A stretch of DNA of 64,000 nt, taken from positions 24,225,740 through 24,289,739 of the forward strand of contig CAIIXF020000010.1 in NCBI GenBank assembly GCA_903813345.2, in the 5' to 3' direction. A model generated the notes under the pieces. It did not search any database. It saw only the letters and a list, made by a program, of their open reading frames with translations, and was not told the DNA's origin. This document shows, in pieces, positions 26,051 to 37,059 of this stretch (position 1 is the stretch's first letter; every line of letters starts with the position of its first letter). Both the position numbers and the translations under genes were made by a program. The stretch is from Owenia fusiformis. Taxonomy: Eukaryota; Annelida; Polychaeta; Sabellida; Oweniidae.

Positions 26051-27007
26051 TATTTGTCCCCTAAGTTTCTCACTGGATTCATGTAAAACAAGGTTTTGGG
26101 CTTATTTTGAGCTTGGGTTCTCTGTGCTAGCCCCGGCAACGAATGTGAAAACTGGTCCTAAAGTTGGCGCCCCCTACAATTTACCCCCAAATTTAATTTT
26201 AACTTTAATTATTATTTTCATAACCTAAACAGAAAAACACCTCAAATAGCTTAAATTGATCAATGATACATTAAATTTTGCATAAACATTTTTTTCAATG
26301 TGTGAAAATCATCATTAATGGAGAAAAAGTTGTTAACCCCTTAAAACGCCTATTATTTTAAACGAGGTACTTAAAGAGAGAATCAGAGATAGCGAGCATG
26401 CTAAACAAAAAATTGTGTCAATTTTAGAATATTTTTGGCTCATGTCATTCCTTGTCATGTCTATTTTCTAAAAATCACAAAAGTGCATACTTTATTCAAG
26501 GAAAACTAAAGATTTTTACAATAATGTATTATTTTTCTATAAGAATGGTTACCATTCTTATTATTTGGGAGAATTTAAACATTTTTCACCCATTTTTGCA
26601 CTTTGAATCATTAATAACTTCACCAATTTATAACATATTGTGAATCTTTTGGGAGATATTGTATTTGATATTGTAAGGAATAGATTGGTAGGTCAATTAT
26701 GCACGTTGCTTGTAACTTTGTCACCCCCTATAGATCAGATTTTGCCTTTAAGTTAACTTCCCTAACTTTTGCGTAATTCAGGATTCGGACTTAAACATAT
26801 TCCTGAATATGTACAATTATGCTGTTGAGAGACCCAGTAACCCTATGTTCATAGCTTTATCGCTTTTTGAGAAAAAATAAAACGTATTTGCATATAATTT
26901 GGTTTCGTATTATTTTCAGAGAAACCATCATCTATAATTTTCAATTTACTTTCCACACCTTATCCCCATGCATAGTATTAATAGTTTTCTTTCATTTAAG
27001 ACCAATA
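26051..27007. other. Non-coding DNA, nothing recognised
   Basis: A+T-rich. One short open frame at 26,452-26,643 has no recognisable domain. Confidence 0.35.
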
Positions 27008-27009
27008 TA

Positions 27010-28552
27010 CAGGGTGGGCCAAAAAAAACCACCCCCCTAGCCAATATTCCTGATAAATATTTATTTTTTAACATGCACACCAACAATGATATATCATATT
27101 AAAGATAATTTAATTAGCAACAAAATGATATATAATAGCACCATTTTCAACAACCCCATATAGAAATATGACCATTTATGTGACATGGGGGTCAAAAAAC
27201 ACCTTTTCAATTTTCGTCGATTTTGCGAACAATTGCCTATTTCTACCAAATTTTAGTAAATTACGACATTGTCATGAGTCTTTCATAATTGGATATTATA
27301 TATTGTTTTCATTCAGTTTTTGAAACACACGTGCTCAATATACATGTGTATGCTTATAAAACTAATTCATTTCTTCTTCAGTCTGTCCAAAAATAGCTCA
27401 ATAGACCCACCCCCCGGACCCATCCTCTGATTGGATTATTCGCTTAAGACGCGGAAGCCATTGGTTGATGGCATAATTGATGGATGTATGCGGAAGTACC
27501 ATTCAACTGCTAGTTATTCTTTCTTTTAGTTCCTCTACATCCCTGATAGGCTGGGTATATTTAAATACCAACTGTTCTAGATGCCTCCAGGTATGGGAAT
27601 CAACATTATTGGCAACTGGACTGCCAGTAAGCCATTTTTCTGGGCTAGAGATGGTGATATTTCGAATCTCCAAAAACTCCAGGGTCATTGGACCTGTGTG
27701 ATGGAGCACTGTTCTATCAGAAAATGAAATTTCTTTCACATGATTTTTATATTCTTGAGGAGTCCTTTTTTACCACCTCATGTCATTAACATTCAGAGTA
27801 TATTTTTGCTTCTTGTTCAAAAAACAGGGCCTGTATGGTCTTTCCTTTTTGGGAAACACCGAGTGGACACCACCTACCTTTCAGAAAAAATGTCATCTCG
27901 ATTTGAGTAGCCTTTTATCGCAAATGTCACTATTCTTGCTTACTGATATAGAGTATAGCCTTTTGATTACATGTATAGTACTTGGGGCATTTAGAACAGT
28001 TGGTCTATGGAGATCCCTAGCCCATCAGGGGTGTAGACATACTGATAGAATGAATAATTAGGTGTTGGATGGTACTTCTGCAGAGGTCCATCAATTATAC
28101 CGATGGCTTTCGCGATTTAAGCGAGAAATCAAATCAGAAGTTGGGTCCGGGGGTGAGTCTATTGAGCCATATTTTGACAGACTGAAGAAGAAATGAATTA
28201 GTTTTTTAAGCATACACATGTATATTGAGCATGTGTCGTTCAAAAGTTGAATGAAAATAATATATAATATCCAATTATGAAAGACTCATGACAATGTTGT
28301 AATTTACTAAAATTTGGTAGAAATAGGCAATTGTTCGCAAAATCGACGAAAATTGAAAAGGTGTTTTTTGACCCCCATGTCACATAAATGGTTATATCTC
28401 GAGCCAGAGTTGTTGAAAATTGTTCTATTATATATCATTTTGTTGCAAATTAAATTATCTTTAAAATGATATATCATTCTTGGTGTGCATGTTAAAAATT
28501 GAATATTTATCAGAAATATTGGCCAGGGGGGTGGTTTTTTTGGCCCACCCTG
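27010..28552. mobile_element. Mariner foldback element with about 510-bp inverted repeats
   Basis: The element starts CAGGGTGGGCCAAAAAAAA, ends in the complementary sequence, and is flanked by TA (27008-27009 and 28553-28554). The arms (27,010 to about 27,525; about 28,035-28,552) match closely, so only about 510 bp in the middle are single-copy. That centre overlaps a transposase fragment on the minus strand. Arms this long are unusual for mariner and suggest that one end was replaced by an inverted copy of the other. Confidence 0.85.
27503..27739 (-). pseudogene. Mariner transposase C-terminal fragment
   Basis: The minus-strand frame shows TVLHHTGPMTLEFLE, then ISSPEKWLTGSPVANN, a diverged form of the W-x-x-x-SPDLNP signature, and QPIRDVEELKERI, typical of the helix after it. 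The catalytic D of SPDL is replaced and the N-terminal two thirds are missing, so it is inactive. It lies at the boundary of the left arm of the foldback element, marking it as a relic of the parent element. Confidence 0.6.
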
Positions 28553-28554
28553 TA

Positions 28555-29100
28555 GATGCCTGTAATTCATTTAAAATAAATAATAAAATAAAATTTAAGC
28601 AGAAATTATTGATTTACCCCTCGAAATACCCCTTATATAGGTGGGGATACGTACACTAGCTTCTGTAACTCACTGTATAACTTATGTTTCATTGAAAACT
28701 TGGGCTCGAAAATATCCTTGAAATTGTAAACTTTGCTCATAGCTTTTTCACTTTTTGTGAAAAAAGAAACATGTTTGAAATTTTCATGCATAGGTCATTT
28801 TTGAATTCTAGGCAACTACATTAAATGGTCCATGCTAGTCCAGTCCTATCCATATTGGAACTCATATGCAAATACATATACATATTTTATCAAATACTCA
28901 GCTAGACCCATTGGAATATGACTTCGTTCTTGAAGATGACATTATCTTACCACAAACTATATTCTGTATATCACCTGATGATCTGATTTTACCATGTAAT
29001 AACCCAGATGCGAATAGGCAGTTAGTAGTTTCACTGCTAGGAGGCTAATTCGGGGCCGATAACATGGCAAGGTATTTGAAAGTTCCCTTAAAGATTCTCG
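28555..29100. other. Non-coding DNA, nothing recognised
   Basis: No terminal repeat or exon could be supported. Confidence 0.35.
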
Positions 29101-29110
29101 CAATCTTTAT

Positions 29111-29152
29111 CCAATCAGCGTTTGCGATGTGTACCGGCTCACGTATAAAAGG
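29111..29152 (+). promoter_or_regulatory. Possible CCAAT/TATA core promoter
   Basis: CCAATC at 29,111-29,116 lies about 30 bp before TATAAAAGG at 29,144-29,152, a spacing compatible with a Pol II promoter and a start near 29,175. Downstream there is only a 31-codon open frame from ATG at 29,172, with no recognised exon, so the target is unknown. It could also be an old LTR. Confidence 0.3.
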
Positions 29153-29179
29153 CGAATCCAACTCAAATCCATGCAGGGG

Positions 29180-31300
29180 TGTATGAGGTACTCGAATAGA
29201 AAAGAGCTCGTGAAATCTGAATTTATATGCACATGGTCAATGTTTACACATGTTTGGAGTTATTGAAGAAAATGTGATATGGGGGTGGTTCCGAATTTGA
29301 AGTCATTGCTGGAAAATATGATTTTAATACGTGAAATTATATCTATAAATACAGCACTAAAAATAACAGAACACATGAAGTACATGTATGATTGTGTCCA
29401 GAAATGTTTGAAACCCTTACGGAAAATCCGGTCTGCATTTTGTCACCATTGCTCTTTCTTCCCGCATTCTAGTGCTGATTGAATGAATATATTTATTAAT
29501 GTATTTCCAACTAAAATATATCACATTTTTTTATAAACCACAAACATTTAGATCATAAAAAAATCATTCAATACTTGAGTGAGCACGATATGCAAGGGTT
29601 ACTAAGTTGACACAGTAAATGACCACTGACATTGTGTTAGTCCATGCACACAGCGTATAATCACACTACCCTACCACGTGACCACGTTTAAAATGGAAAC
29701 AGGGTACAGCTAAGTTGCAAATGGAGGACGTGGGTTTAATTCCATATTTCTGAACGTAAAATGCATTTTACATTTATTTCTAGTATTCTACCAGACATAA
29801 AATTAATTCATCTAGCAGTTTGTAGAAAATTGTTGGCAAAAAAACACTATAGGCAAAGATAGATAATAGTGGGCGCAGTGAAGCAAAACTCAATGCAATA
29901 CACGATACATTTCAGTAAATCTATCAACGTACAGGGAGCATGTAAGTTTCCCTTCGAAAATTTTACATTGATATGTCACAAAAAAAAACCAGTTAACTGT
30001 TTTTTAAACTGCGTGTCATCGTGTTATATGTGTATACGTTTTCCAGTATGTTATTCAACTGTATTTTTGTGAATTAATTGTTTTTCTAAAATCTTAAGAT
30101 GCAAAAAACGTCGTCCCAGAAATGTATCTTTACTAAGGCATAACATATTGTGAAACATTTTTCTTCTTGTCACAAAGAGGATGATGTTTGTTTCGAGGTG
30201 TCTTGTGATGAGCGTTTAATGATTAAATGCAAAATCACTGGAGCAGATACCATCCAAAAACATCTGACATTCAACACGTCATATAAGACTACATCGATCT
30301 GGTATTAGTTTTTTTACAATAATAGAGAAATACGATGTCATATCAGCGCTACAGCAAATCATGAAGAACAAAATGCTCTCAAGTCGTGGCATGGTGGTAT
30401 TTTGAACAAAATATTTTAAATGATCGTTTTTGAGGACGGTAGTGAATTAGACCATTCGAGGGGTTATATAAAAAGATTCTTTACATGTAGTTCAGGCAAT
30501 TTTAATTATTCTGAATAGCGGATAGTCATTAATCCTGATAGCGGATAGTCATTTATCATTAACGTGTTCATATTTAATTTCGTCATTTCATTTCAATTTG
30601 ATACCCTAGTAACACGTATAATCTAGCGTTCTTTAATGACTAAAATGCGTACTAGTATACGACCTGAAAGCCCGTGTCTAAATCTACAAAATAATGTTTG
30701 CTTTATTTGGATTTAATAACAATTGATGACACCTCAAAGCATCAACAGGCGGCCTTTTTAGCATTATTTTCACTGTTTGCAACGTAAATGTACATGAGGT
30801 CGGGACATAGTATGTCTGTATAATCAGCTTACTTTCTCGCTCCCTGTACTATTGAGCAATTTACATTCCTTGTACCCTGTATTGATCAACTTTTGCATCT
30901 GTGTACCGTGTACTATGACATATCAAATATTTTAAAATTTAAAACGATATTATTTACATTCTTTCTTCAACTATCGTATAACTTGGAATATGGACTTCAC
31001 TATTGCACAACTGAAGTTCAGCGAATAGCAATATTGACTCACTCCGAGCACCAAATGTATTAACCTTTTGACTAAGCAGTCGAAATACTCAAAAGCGACG
31101 TGGTTGAAAGCCAAAAAATTCGCGCATGCGCTATCGAGGTAGGGTAGTGTGATAATACACATTTGCCTTGAACACCCCTAACTTTCATAGTGAAGTGATC
31201 GTCTGACTAATTGGTTTATGTTTACGTTTTAATGTGTTTTGTGTTCCTTGTTACAGCAAGGGGGGCCAGTTAAGTAGACTAACATGTTTGCATGGCAAAT
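29180..31300. other. Non-coding DNA with a distant inverted repeat
   Basis: ATAATCACACTACCCTACC at about 29,658 recurs inverted at about 31,137 (GGTAGGGTAGTGTGAT), spanning 1.5 kb. This could be a decayed transposon, but the target duplication is unclear. A perfect E-box (CCACGTGA) adjoins the left copy and an NRF1-like CGCGCATGCGC the right copy. No exon was recognised. Confidence 0.3.
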
Positions 31301-31319
31301 TTTGATCGAATATGTGAGA

Positions 31320-31600
31320 CACTTTAAACTTGAATATTCATCAGTTTTAGTGTTTCAATTTTCATATTACCCTGATGAACCTGATAGTTAAACAAATAAA
31401 AATATGTCCAGTAAAAGAAAATATTAGGAAGTTTAGCGATGCATTTGTATGGGCGATTGATATTTCACTTTTTGTGATTTTATAACATGGAGTCTTTGGA
31501 GAATCTCCTCAAACTAGAAATCACATTTTCAAAATTAAATTTTCAAAGTTCCACAAACACATTTCTAGATTTAATTTTATATGTAGATTTCAATGGCGGG
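31320..31600. repeat. Dispersed repeat, half copy of the 41-kb palindrome
   Basis: The order TCAGTTTTAGTG, ATGTCCAGTAAAAGAAAAT, TTTCACTTTTTGTGATTTT, GAAATCACATTTTC is shared with the arms of 40,935-41,490 and with 37,380-37,640. No coding sequence. Confidence 0.55.
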
Positions 31601-32099
31601 TTCCGATGTCCTTTTTTGTTCGGCTTTTTCAGGAAAGCAACAAACTTGGCACAGTTGTAGAATCATATGATCTGAGTGAAAAATGATTTCAGGGCAAGTG
31701 ATTTGGGGTGGTCTTCATGGATTTTTTAGCCTCTGACCCCCCGCCCCTACCAGACTGGGAGGGGTATATTATAAAAATTAAATAAAAATGGTTTTAAAGT
31801 ATTTTTCTTTAAATGACTTCATTTGGTGATTGCTTTGAGTCTTAAAATTGTGTAAAACCGAATTAAGAAGTTGTCTGTAGCAAGAAAGACTCATTTTAAC
31901 CCAATTATCTAGAAATAATTCGTTGTTTAAAGGGCCAAATACAGGACATCCAGTACTGTATTTCAAGAATGTGATGTCTGATAGTCCTGCAAAAATTCAT
32001 AGTAGTAGAGGTTTAAGTGTTTATCACAGATAAAAAAAAATATGATGGACGGCTCATGTATTTTTTGAGAAAAAATTCTCGAAATTTCAATTTTTAAGT

Positions 32100-32440
32100 G
32101 CATGCAGCTCAGGGGTAGCCTTATTTTACCTTAATAATTTTTAAAATATGCAATGTATGCATCTCATATGGGCTCAAAATGATGCATAGAGCATTGTTTT
32201 GTCATATTATTCCTAATAAGATGTAAAAATTATTGGAAATTTGTTAAAAATCCAAATTTTCATTTTCGCTTCTAAAAGGCAAGGGGTAACCATATTTTAC
32301 CTTAATTATTTTCAAGATATGTAGTATATGCATCTCAAATTAGCTCAAAATGGTGCATATAGTTTTGTTTTATCATATTACCCTTGATTAGATATATAAT
32401 CATTTGAAAATATAATCCAAATCCATAAAACATAATCAAA
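32100..32440. repeat. About 170-bp tandem repeat, two units
   Basis: ATTTTACCTTAATNATTTT, then GTATGCATCTCA, GCTCAAAATG and TCATATTA recur with a period near 170 bp (32,123 and 32,293). Copies are moderately diverged. Confidence 0.6.
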
Positions 32441-32589
32441 CAGGTCAGGATTTATAGATTCTGACAGTCTCCCCTACGGCTACATAACCTAGAGCAAATG
32501 AGATATGATTTCAAACATTTGCATATGTTCCCTCAACACTCCTTAAACATCAAGTTCTTTGCATGCCTTGGATGCAACATCTTTTGTTA

Positions 32590-33140
32590 TTATACAGATA
32601 TCCACCTCCTAGGACCTACATTTTCATATGTTTTGGCCTCAGTATCAGCAGTGGGAATAGTCCATCCACATTCATGTGGTGATAGAAACTGTGGATTAGA
32701 ATGCATCAGAATAACAAATGACTCTACAACTGCAATGTTTCTCAAAAAAGATTCAAAGTTTAAAAACAACTGCAATAGCTCTTGGTATACACCTTCCATT
32801 CCTTCAAATCAGATGATTCAGAGTAGTAGTAAAATGCAAAGGTGACACATCAAATCCAGTGATTGCACGAAAAAATGGGAGGGCTAAACTTTGGTCATGG
32901 CCAAGTGGTCTTGTAATATTGTGGGCAGGTAGATATTGGAAGGATTTACCCCCTACCATATGCAATCCAAATTGACATTTTCAGTTTTTCAGCACAAGTT
33001 GCCACCAGGATAAACCACATCAAAATCAACTGTTAGGCAATGATTGAAGCAGTCTCGGGTATGGAGAAATATCCTTGAATCTGCATCTATAACAGCAAGG
33101 GGTGATCCCAAGATGATGATGTTTGCATGTCATTTCCTAT
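32590..33140 (-). pseudogene. Decayed ORF fragments of a transposon-associated protein
   Basis: Three minus-strand fragments in different frames follow in order. One at about 33,130-33,000 reads PLAVIDADSRIFLHTRD and continues to DFDVVYPGG. One at about 32,900-32,830 reads SLALPFFRAITGFDVSP. The last, 32,799-32,590, contains VESFVILMHSNPQFLSPHE and ENVGPRRW. The middle fragment resembles an ALPFFHAFTGCDT-type motif that I associate with multicopy proteins of marine invertebrates whose function I do not know. Frameshifts and stops between fragments mean no product. Confidence 0.4.
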
Positions 33141-33289
33141 TTTCATTTTTGTAAAGAAAGGCCTGACATCCCGATCCTGTAACGGACCTTCTCCTTTACA
33201 TAAGAGTCACGGCATGGACCAAAATGTTTCTAGCTCTTGGGGGGTGGTCCATGAGATGTTCTTCATCAGCAGCCTTGTGATGATGTGGA

Positions 33290-34230
33290 GGGGGGGGGGG
33301 GGTGGTTGTAATTCATAGATATCGTGTTGTCCCTGATTGTATTTTGCGGTTGTCTCCAGTTGGAATAAATTAGTTGAGTATATCGGTATACCTGGTTGTG
33401 TAATGGTGGGTTACTGTCAGGTAGGTATTTATTTCTGCTAAATTGTTTTGTGTCAGTCGGAGAGTCGGTTGTCTTTTGATGGTTGTTAGTCTGGTGATTT
33501 AGTATCGGGTTGTGTCCCATTGTATTATGTTAATTTTATAATGGGTTGTGTTCTCTTGTGAATATATTATGTTTGATAGCTGATTGTGGCTAGTCGGGTG
33601 AGGTATCTGATTGTGTGATTGGCGTTGTCTCGTAAGTTAGTTGTCTATATTGGTATTACAGTTTGATTGTGTTTTATTGCTTTTGTCTGATTTTGTTTTG
33701 GTTTTGGGTTTAAAAAAATTGTGTTGTGCTTTTTGAACAATGGGTTGTGTTTGCTTTTGTCGGTTTATCGTTGGGTTGTGCCAAACCGGTGGTGATAATT
33801 TCACAGTTCGTTGTGTTTTCGTGGTTGTTAGTTTAGTTTTGTTTTATTGGTTGTGCCTGATTGTGTTTTAATTGTTTAGTGTTGGGTTGTGCACAATTGT
33901 GCTGCATTAATTCAACAAGTGGTTTGTGTTTTCCTTTGTTGTTTTATTATTGGGTTGTGACATATTGTGTTAATTTGACAGATGGTTGTGTTTTGGTGGT
34001 TGTAAGTCAGGTTGCGCTATGCTGGCTTTGGTACTGGGTTATGCTCTATTGCGTTCTGTATATGTCACTTGGTTATGTTCTATTGTACTGCTGTATGATT
34101 GGTGACCTAGGCTGTGTTTGGTTGTAATAGGTTATAAATGTTGTGTTATGGGCTGTGCCGATCGGGTTGTGGTGTATAATTGGGTTAAGATACAAATGGC
34201 AAATGGCTGGTTTAGGGAATAATGTTGTTG
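33290..34230 (+). repeat. GT-rich strand-asymmetric degenerate satellite
   Basis: For more than 900 bp the plus strand is dominated by G and T, with GGGTTGTG or a close variant roughly every 40-110 bp and recurring phrases such as TTGTGTTTT and GGTTGTTAGT. Stretches near 33,772, 33,881 and 33,950 align to a unit of very roughly 70-110 bp. It begins at a run of ten or more G. Open frames here are translations of the repeat. Confidence 0.65.
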
Positions 34231-34636
34231 GTATATCAGTTGTTTCTGGGTAGAATGAAAGGGTATATTAATATCACGCCTGGTGATCGTACAAAATGGA
34301 CGGAGGGGGGATTAGGCCATTTCTGCAAGAAAACTCAACAAATTTGGAAGATTTATTTTTTCAAGAGAAAATTTACAACTGAATTGCTAAATGAATAGGC
34401 GCAGTGCATGGCAAAATATGTTAGGTCATCAAGTATTTTTCTTGAACTGATACCCTTCTAAGATATGAGATCTATTAAAAAAGGCGCATCATCACCAACG
34501 TGCAAAAGTCAATGATTTTGCTATAAATCGGGCAGCAAAGGTCTACACGACCTGTAATAAATAGGTATAAGGGACGTTATTATCATAATACTAATGGCAT
34601 TGCTCACTTTTTAAAGTTAGTTTCCATGTACAAAAA

Positions 34637-34912
34637 ATAATCGAAATAAATTAATATTGGATGGAGGGGGGATCACGTGTAATATGTAAGACATGATAAG
34701 ACATGCTACTTGAATTTATTCTTATGACTCCAAATTTTCCCATTTGTTATTCTCCAGAGATATAATATCCAGTTTCTTACTGGGGTACTGAGTTAAGTTT
34801 TTTCAAATACGCGAGTTCTTGTGAATTTGTTCCATCGTAAAGACATATAAATCCCCCCTCAATCCACCCCCCCCCCTTCCATCCAATATTAATCTATTTC
34901 GATTATTTTAAA
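34637..34912. repeat. Inverted repeat with GGATGGAGGGGGGAT arms
   Basis: The left arm at 34,637-34,676 (AATCGAAATAAATTAATATT, then GGATGGAGGGGGG) is matched inverted at 34,853-34,912. The loop is about 180 bp. A related GGACGGAGGGGGGAT lies at 34,299. It may be a small MITE; the outer boundary and target duplication are unclear. Confidence 0.55.
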
Positions 34913-35282
34913 TTTTTATTTTGAACAACCATTATGATTTGGTGCATTATCTGACCAATAAAGCAGATTTGGAGATATGAATATTTTTTTTATTTTTCTG
35001 TTTAGTGTTTTCTACAGGCCCTATGTGTCTCAGGGTATTTGTTTAACGAAAACTAGACAAATAATTTTTTTTAATATACATATTTTTTATTTTGGATGGA
35101 AGCTGCGTAACCTGACAAATAATATAAGTAATATATGGAGGACTTCCCATAACCGTGCTTTAGTCGGGCAATAATGACATTATCCGCCCGGGCATGTTTC
35201 CCGGGAAAAGTGGTATCGTTCAGTGCGTAAGATTTTCTATTTCAAATTTGCTATTTCAGCCCTGGGCATAAACGGTGGTAAT

Positions 35283-35402
35283 AATAGTAATAACGTCATT
35301 TCTGCGGGCAAAATAGTGAAATATTGGACCTTGGGCTTGCGGCCCTTGGTCCAATATTTCACTATATTGCCCTTTGAAATAACGTTATTGTACTATCGTT
35401 AC
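35283..35402. repeat. Strong hairpin, about 57-bp arms
   Basis: Arms with ATAGTGAAATATTGGACC and GGTCCAATATTTCACTATA face each other around the loop CTTGCGG, with few mismatches. Outer parts pair as AATAACGTCATTT with AAATAACGTTATT. It may be the core of a foldback element. Confidence 0.7.
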
Positions 35403-35545
35403 TTTAGCAGAGAGGTGACGTGTGTAAATTTACATGATGCAACGTGTAAGATTTTGATTATTAATAATAATTTAAGTTATCCCAATTTTCGACGAAACGT
35501 CCACCATGCGTCCACTGAAGTGTAAATAGTTACGTCTTACAATGT

Positions 35546-35784
35546 CATAGGCGTAGCCAGGAGGGGGTGCGATGGTGCATGATATGGAAGGGGGGGGGGG
35601 GGGGGAGTGGTGACCATGATGATAGAGGAAGAAAAGAGCCTTGAAATGCTTTTTATTTGAAGCTTCTAGCTCAACCTTGAAGGAAGTTACATACATTTTT
35701 GTAAATTCAAAGCAAATCTAAGTCGTTGCTTACATGTATGTCACGATCACACACCCCCCTGACTGAAAGCTGGCTACGCCCCTG
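35546..35784. mobile_element. hAT-like MITE with GGCGTAGCCAG ends
   Basis: The left end CATAGGCGTAGCCAG and the right end CTGGCTACGCCCCTG are inverted repeats of the CAGGGGCGTAGCCAG type seen in animal hAT elements. AATGT occurs on both sides (35,541-35,545 and 35,785-35,789); a full 8-bp duplication is not preserved. The interior has a long G run and no coding sequence. Confidence 0.6.
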
Positions 35785-35789
35785 AATGT

Positions 35790-36470
35790 TCTTCGTGTGT
35801 TTGGAGTGATGATGTCGTGCTGATGACGTGTCATGTCGTGCTGATGACGATTGCAAGCTTTATCCCTGTTCTAGTCTACTGCAAAGAAACGTATGTTTTT
35901 ACACACCCGTTTTTGGGGTACCCGGTTTTTTTGACCGGGTACCGGGTACCAAGTTTGAACCCAGCATGGAGGATTTACTACTATCTCATATTCTCTTTCA
36001 CACCTCCGAAATTCCTTCCTAAAACACCGTTTTGCATGTTTATCCCTTCCCAATGGACATTTCCAGCTTGGCGTGGTCTACGGATGTGTATCCATCTTTT
36101 CCATGTTAGTTTCTTTTGCTTAACCATAGTCTTCAGAGTCTCGGGCCAGTAAGGTTTTAAATGCTTACAAAACTAACTCTGTTGTTGTAGTAAATCAATG
36201 TTCTATTAGACAACAAATCTTTTGAATTTAGATTGTAGCCATTTTGGGTCTCGCGAGATCTCTTGACTTGAAAGTAAAAAGTTGTTACAAAATAACTCGG
36301 ACTAGCTAAATATGAATAGTCACGTGATCTTTTAGCGGCAATGCCCATGCGCATGCAAAATACAATGCGCATGTGGACGCATGCGCAAAAGTTAAAAAAT
36401 GGTGCGAACCAGCTCTGGAATTCCTCCACTTAAACTGCAAATTACACAACAAGTAGGCCTTATTGTCACC
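35790..36470. other. Non-coding DNA with short repeats
   Basis: It includes a GGTACCCGG/CCGGGTACC inverted motif near 35,920-35,950 and three CGCATGCGC-like words at 36,346-36,385 resembling NRF1 sites. No exon could be supported. Confidence 0.35.
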
Positions 36471-36475
36471 ACGCG

Positions 36476-36754
36476 TCATGAAAAGGGCAAGTTCTTAAAT
36501 ACCGTTAAATTATTCCAGCGCGCCTGCTGGAAGTTGGAGTAAACCACTTCACAAGACGGTATATTTGAGCGGCCCGTCAGCTGGCTTTTGAGCCAACTGT
36601 GTTCAGTAACCTTTTTCCAAGAGACACGAGTATCTACCGAACATTTAATATCGTGTTTTTGCGGTAAAGGTTCCTTAAGTGTGAATGTTAACTTTAAGGG
36701 AAGGTGGTCAGACAGGTATAAAGGCTCGTCCTCACACACAGAGATATCATTACA
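36476..36754 (-). pseudogene. Non-LTR retrotransposon endonuclease fragment
   Basis: The minus strand reads NDISVCEDEPLYLSDHLPLK. The SDHLPL motif is the conserved C-terminal catalytic His/Asp block of APE-type endonucleases of LINE elements, usually preceded by V-x-D-x-PLNLSDH as here. An in-frame stop precedes the fragment at 36,758-36,760, and the reverse transcriptase that should follow is absent, so it is truncated on both sides and inactive. Residues after the motif are consistent with the linker before the RT domain. Confidence 0.6.
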
Positions 36755-36846
36755 TTGTTAAAAAACTTGCTCAGATGCTAATATTCGATACGATATGCTA
36801 AAAATTCGATACGATATTTATCTATCATGTTAGTTTATATATTTTT

Positions 36847-37055
36847 TTATTTATTCATTTTCATGTTACAGTCGAAGCATTCATGGCCGTGTCGAAGTCT
36901 CCTAGCAGGTATACATGCAGGGCATTTGTAGAAACCTGATGTCATGTCGCCACCTTTCCGACATCCCCTACACCTTTTAAACAGTGTAACAACGAACGGC
37001 TTCTTTTTACGACTTAATGTCTCACAACTGTCACAATGCCATCCACAGGGTTTCG
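36847..37055 (-). CDS. Terminal exon encoding a cysteine-rich putative zinc-binding domain
   Basis: An acceptor (GCCTCTGTTTTAG) ends at 37,056; the exon then reads about 68 residues to TAA at 36,849-36,847. Cysteines run KPCGWHCDSCE, KRCRGCRKGG, FYKCPACIPA and HECFDCNMK: four pairs of C-x2-C or similar, suggesting two zinc sites. An AATAAA overlaps the stop and could be the poly(A) signal. Function is unknown. The spacing and W-[HY]-C-x-x-C start match the exon at 61,503-61,831, so the two are probably paralogous. Upstream exons were not identified. Splice sites and open frame are seen; function and metal binding are inferred. Confidence 0.5.
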
Positions 37056-37059
37056 CTAA

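Noticed and set aside
28307-28570. 87-codon minus-strand frame
   Set aside because: Lies wholly in the terminal arm of the mariner foldback element.
35817-36152. Overlapping frames of 111, 64 and 60 codons
   Set aside because: Three competing frames with no recognisable domain.
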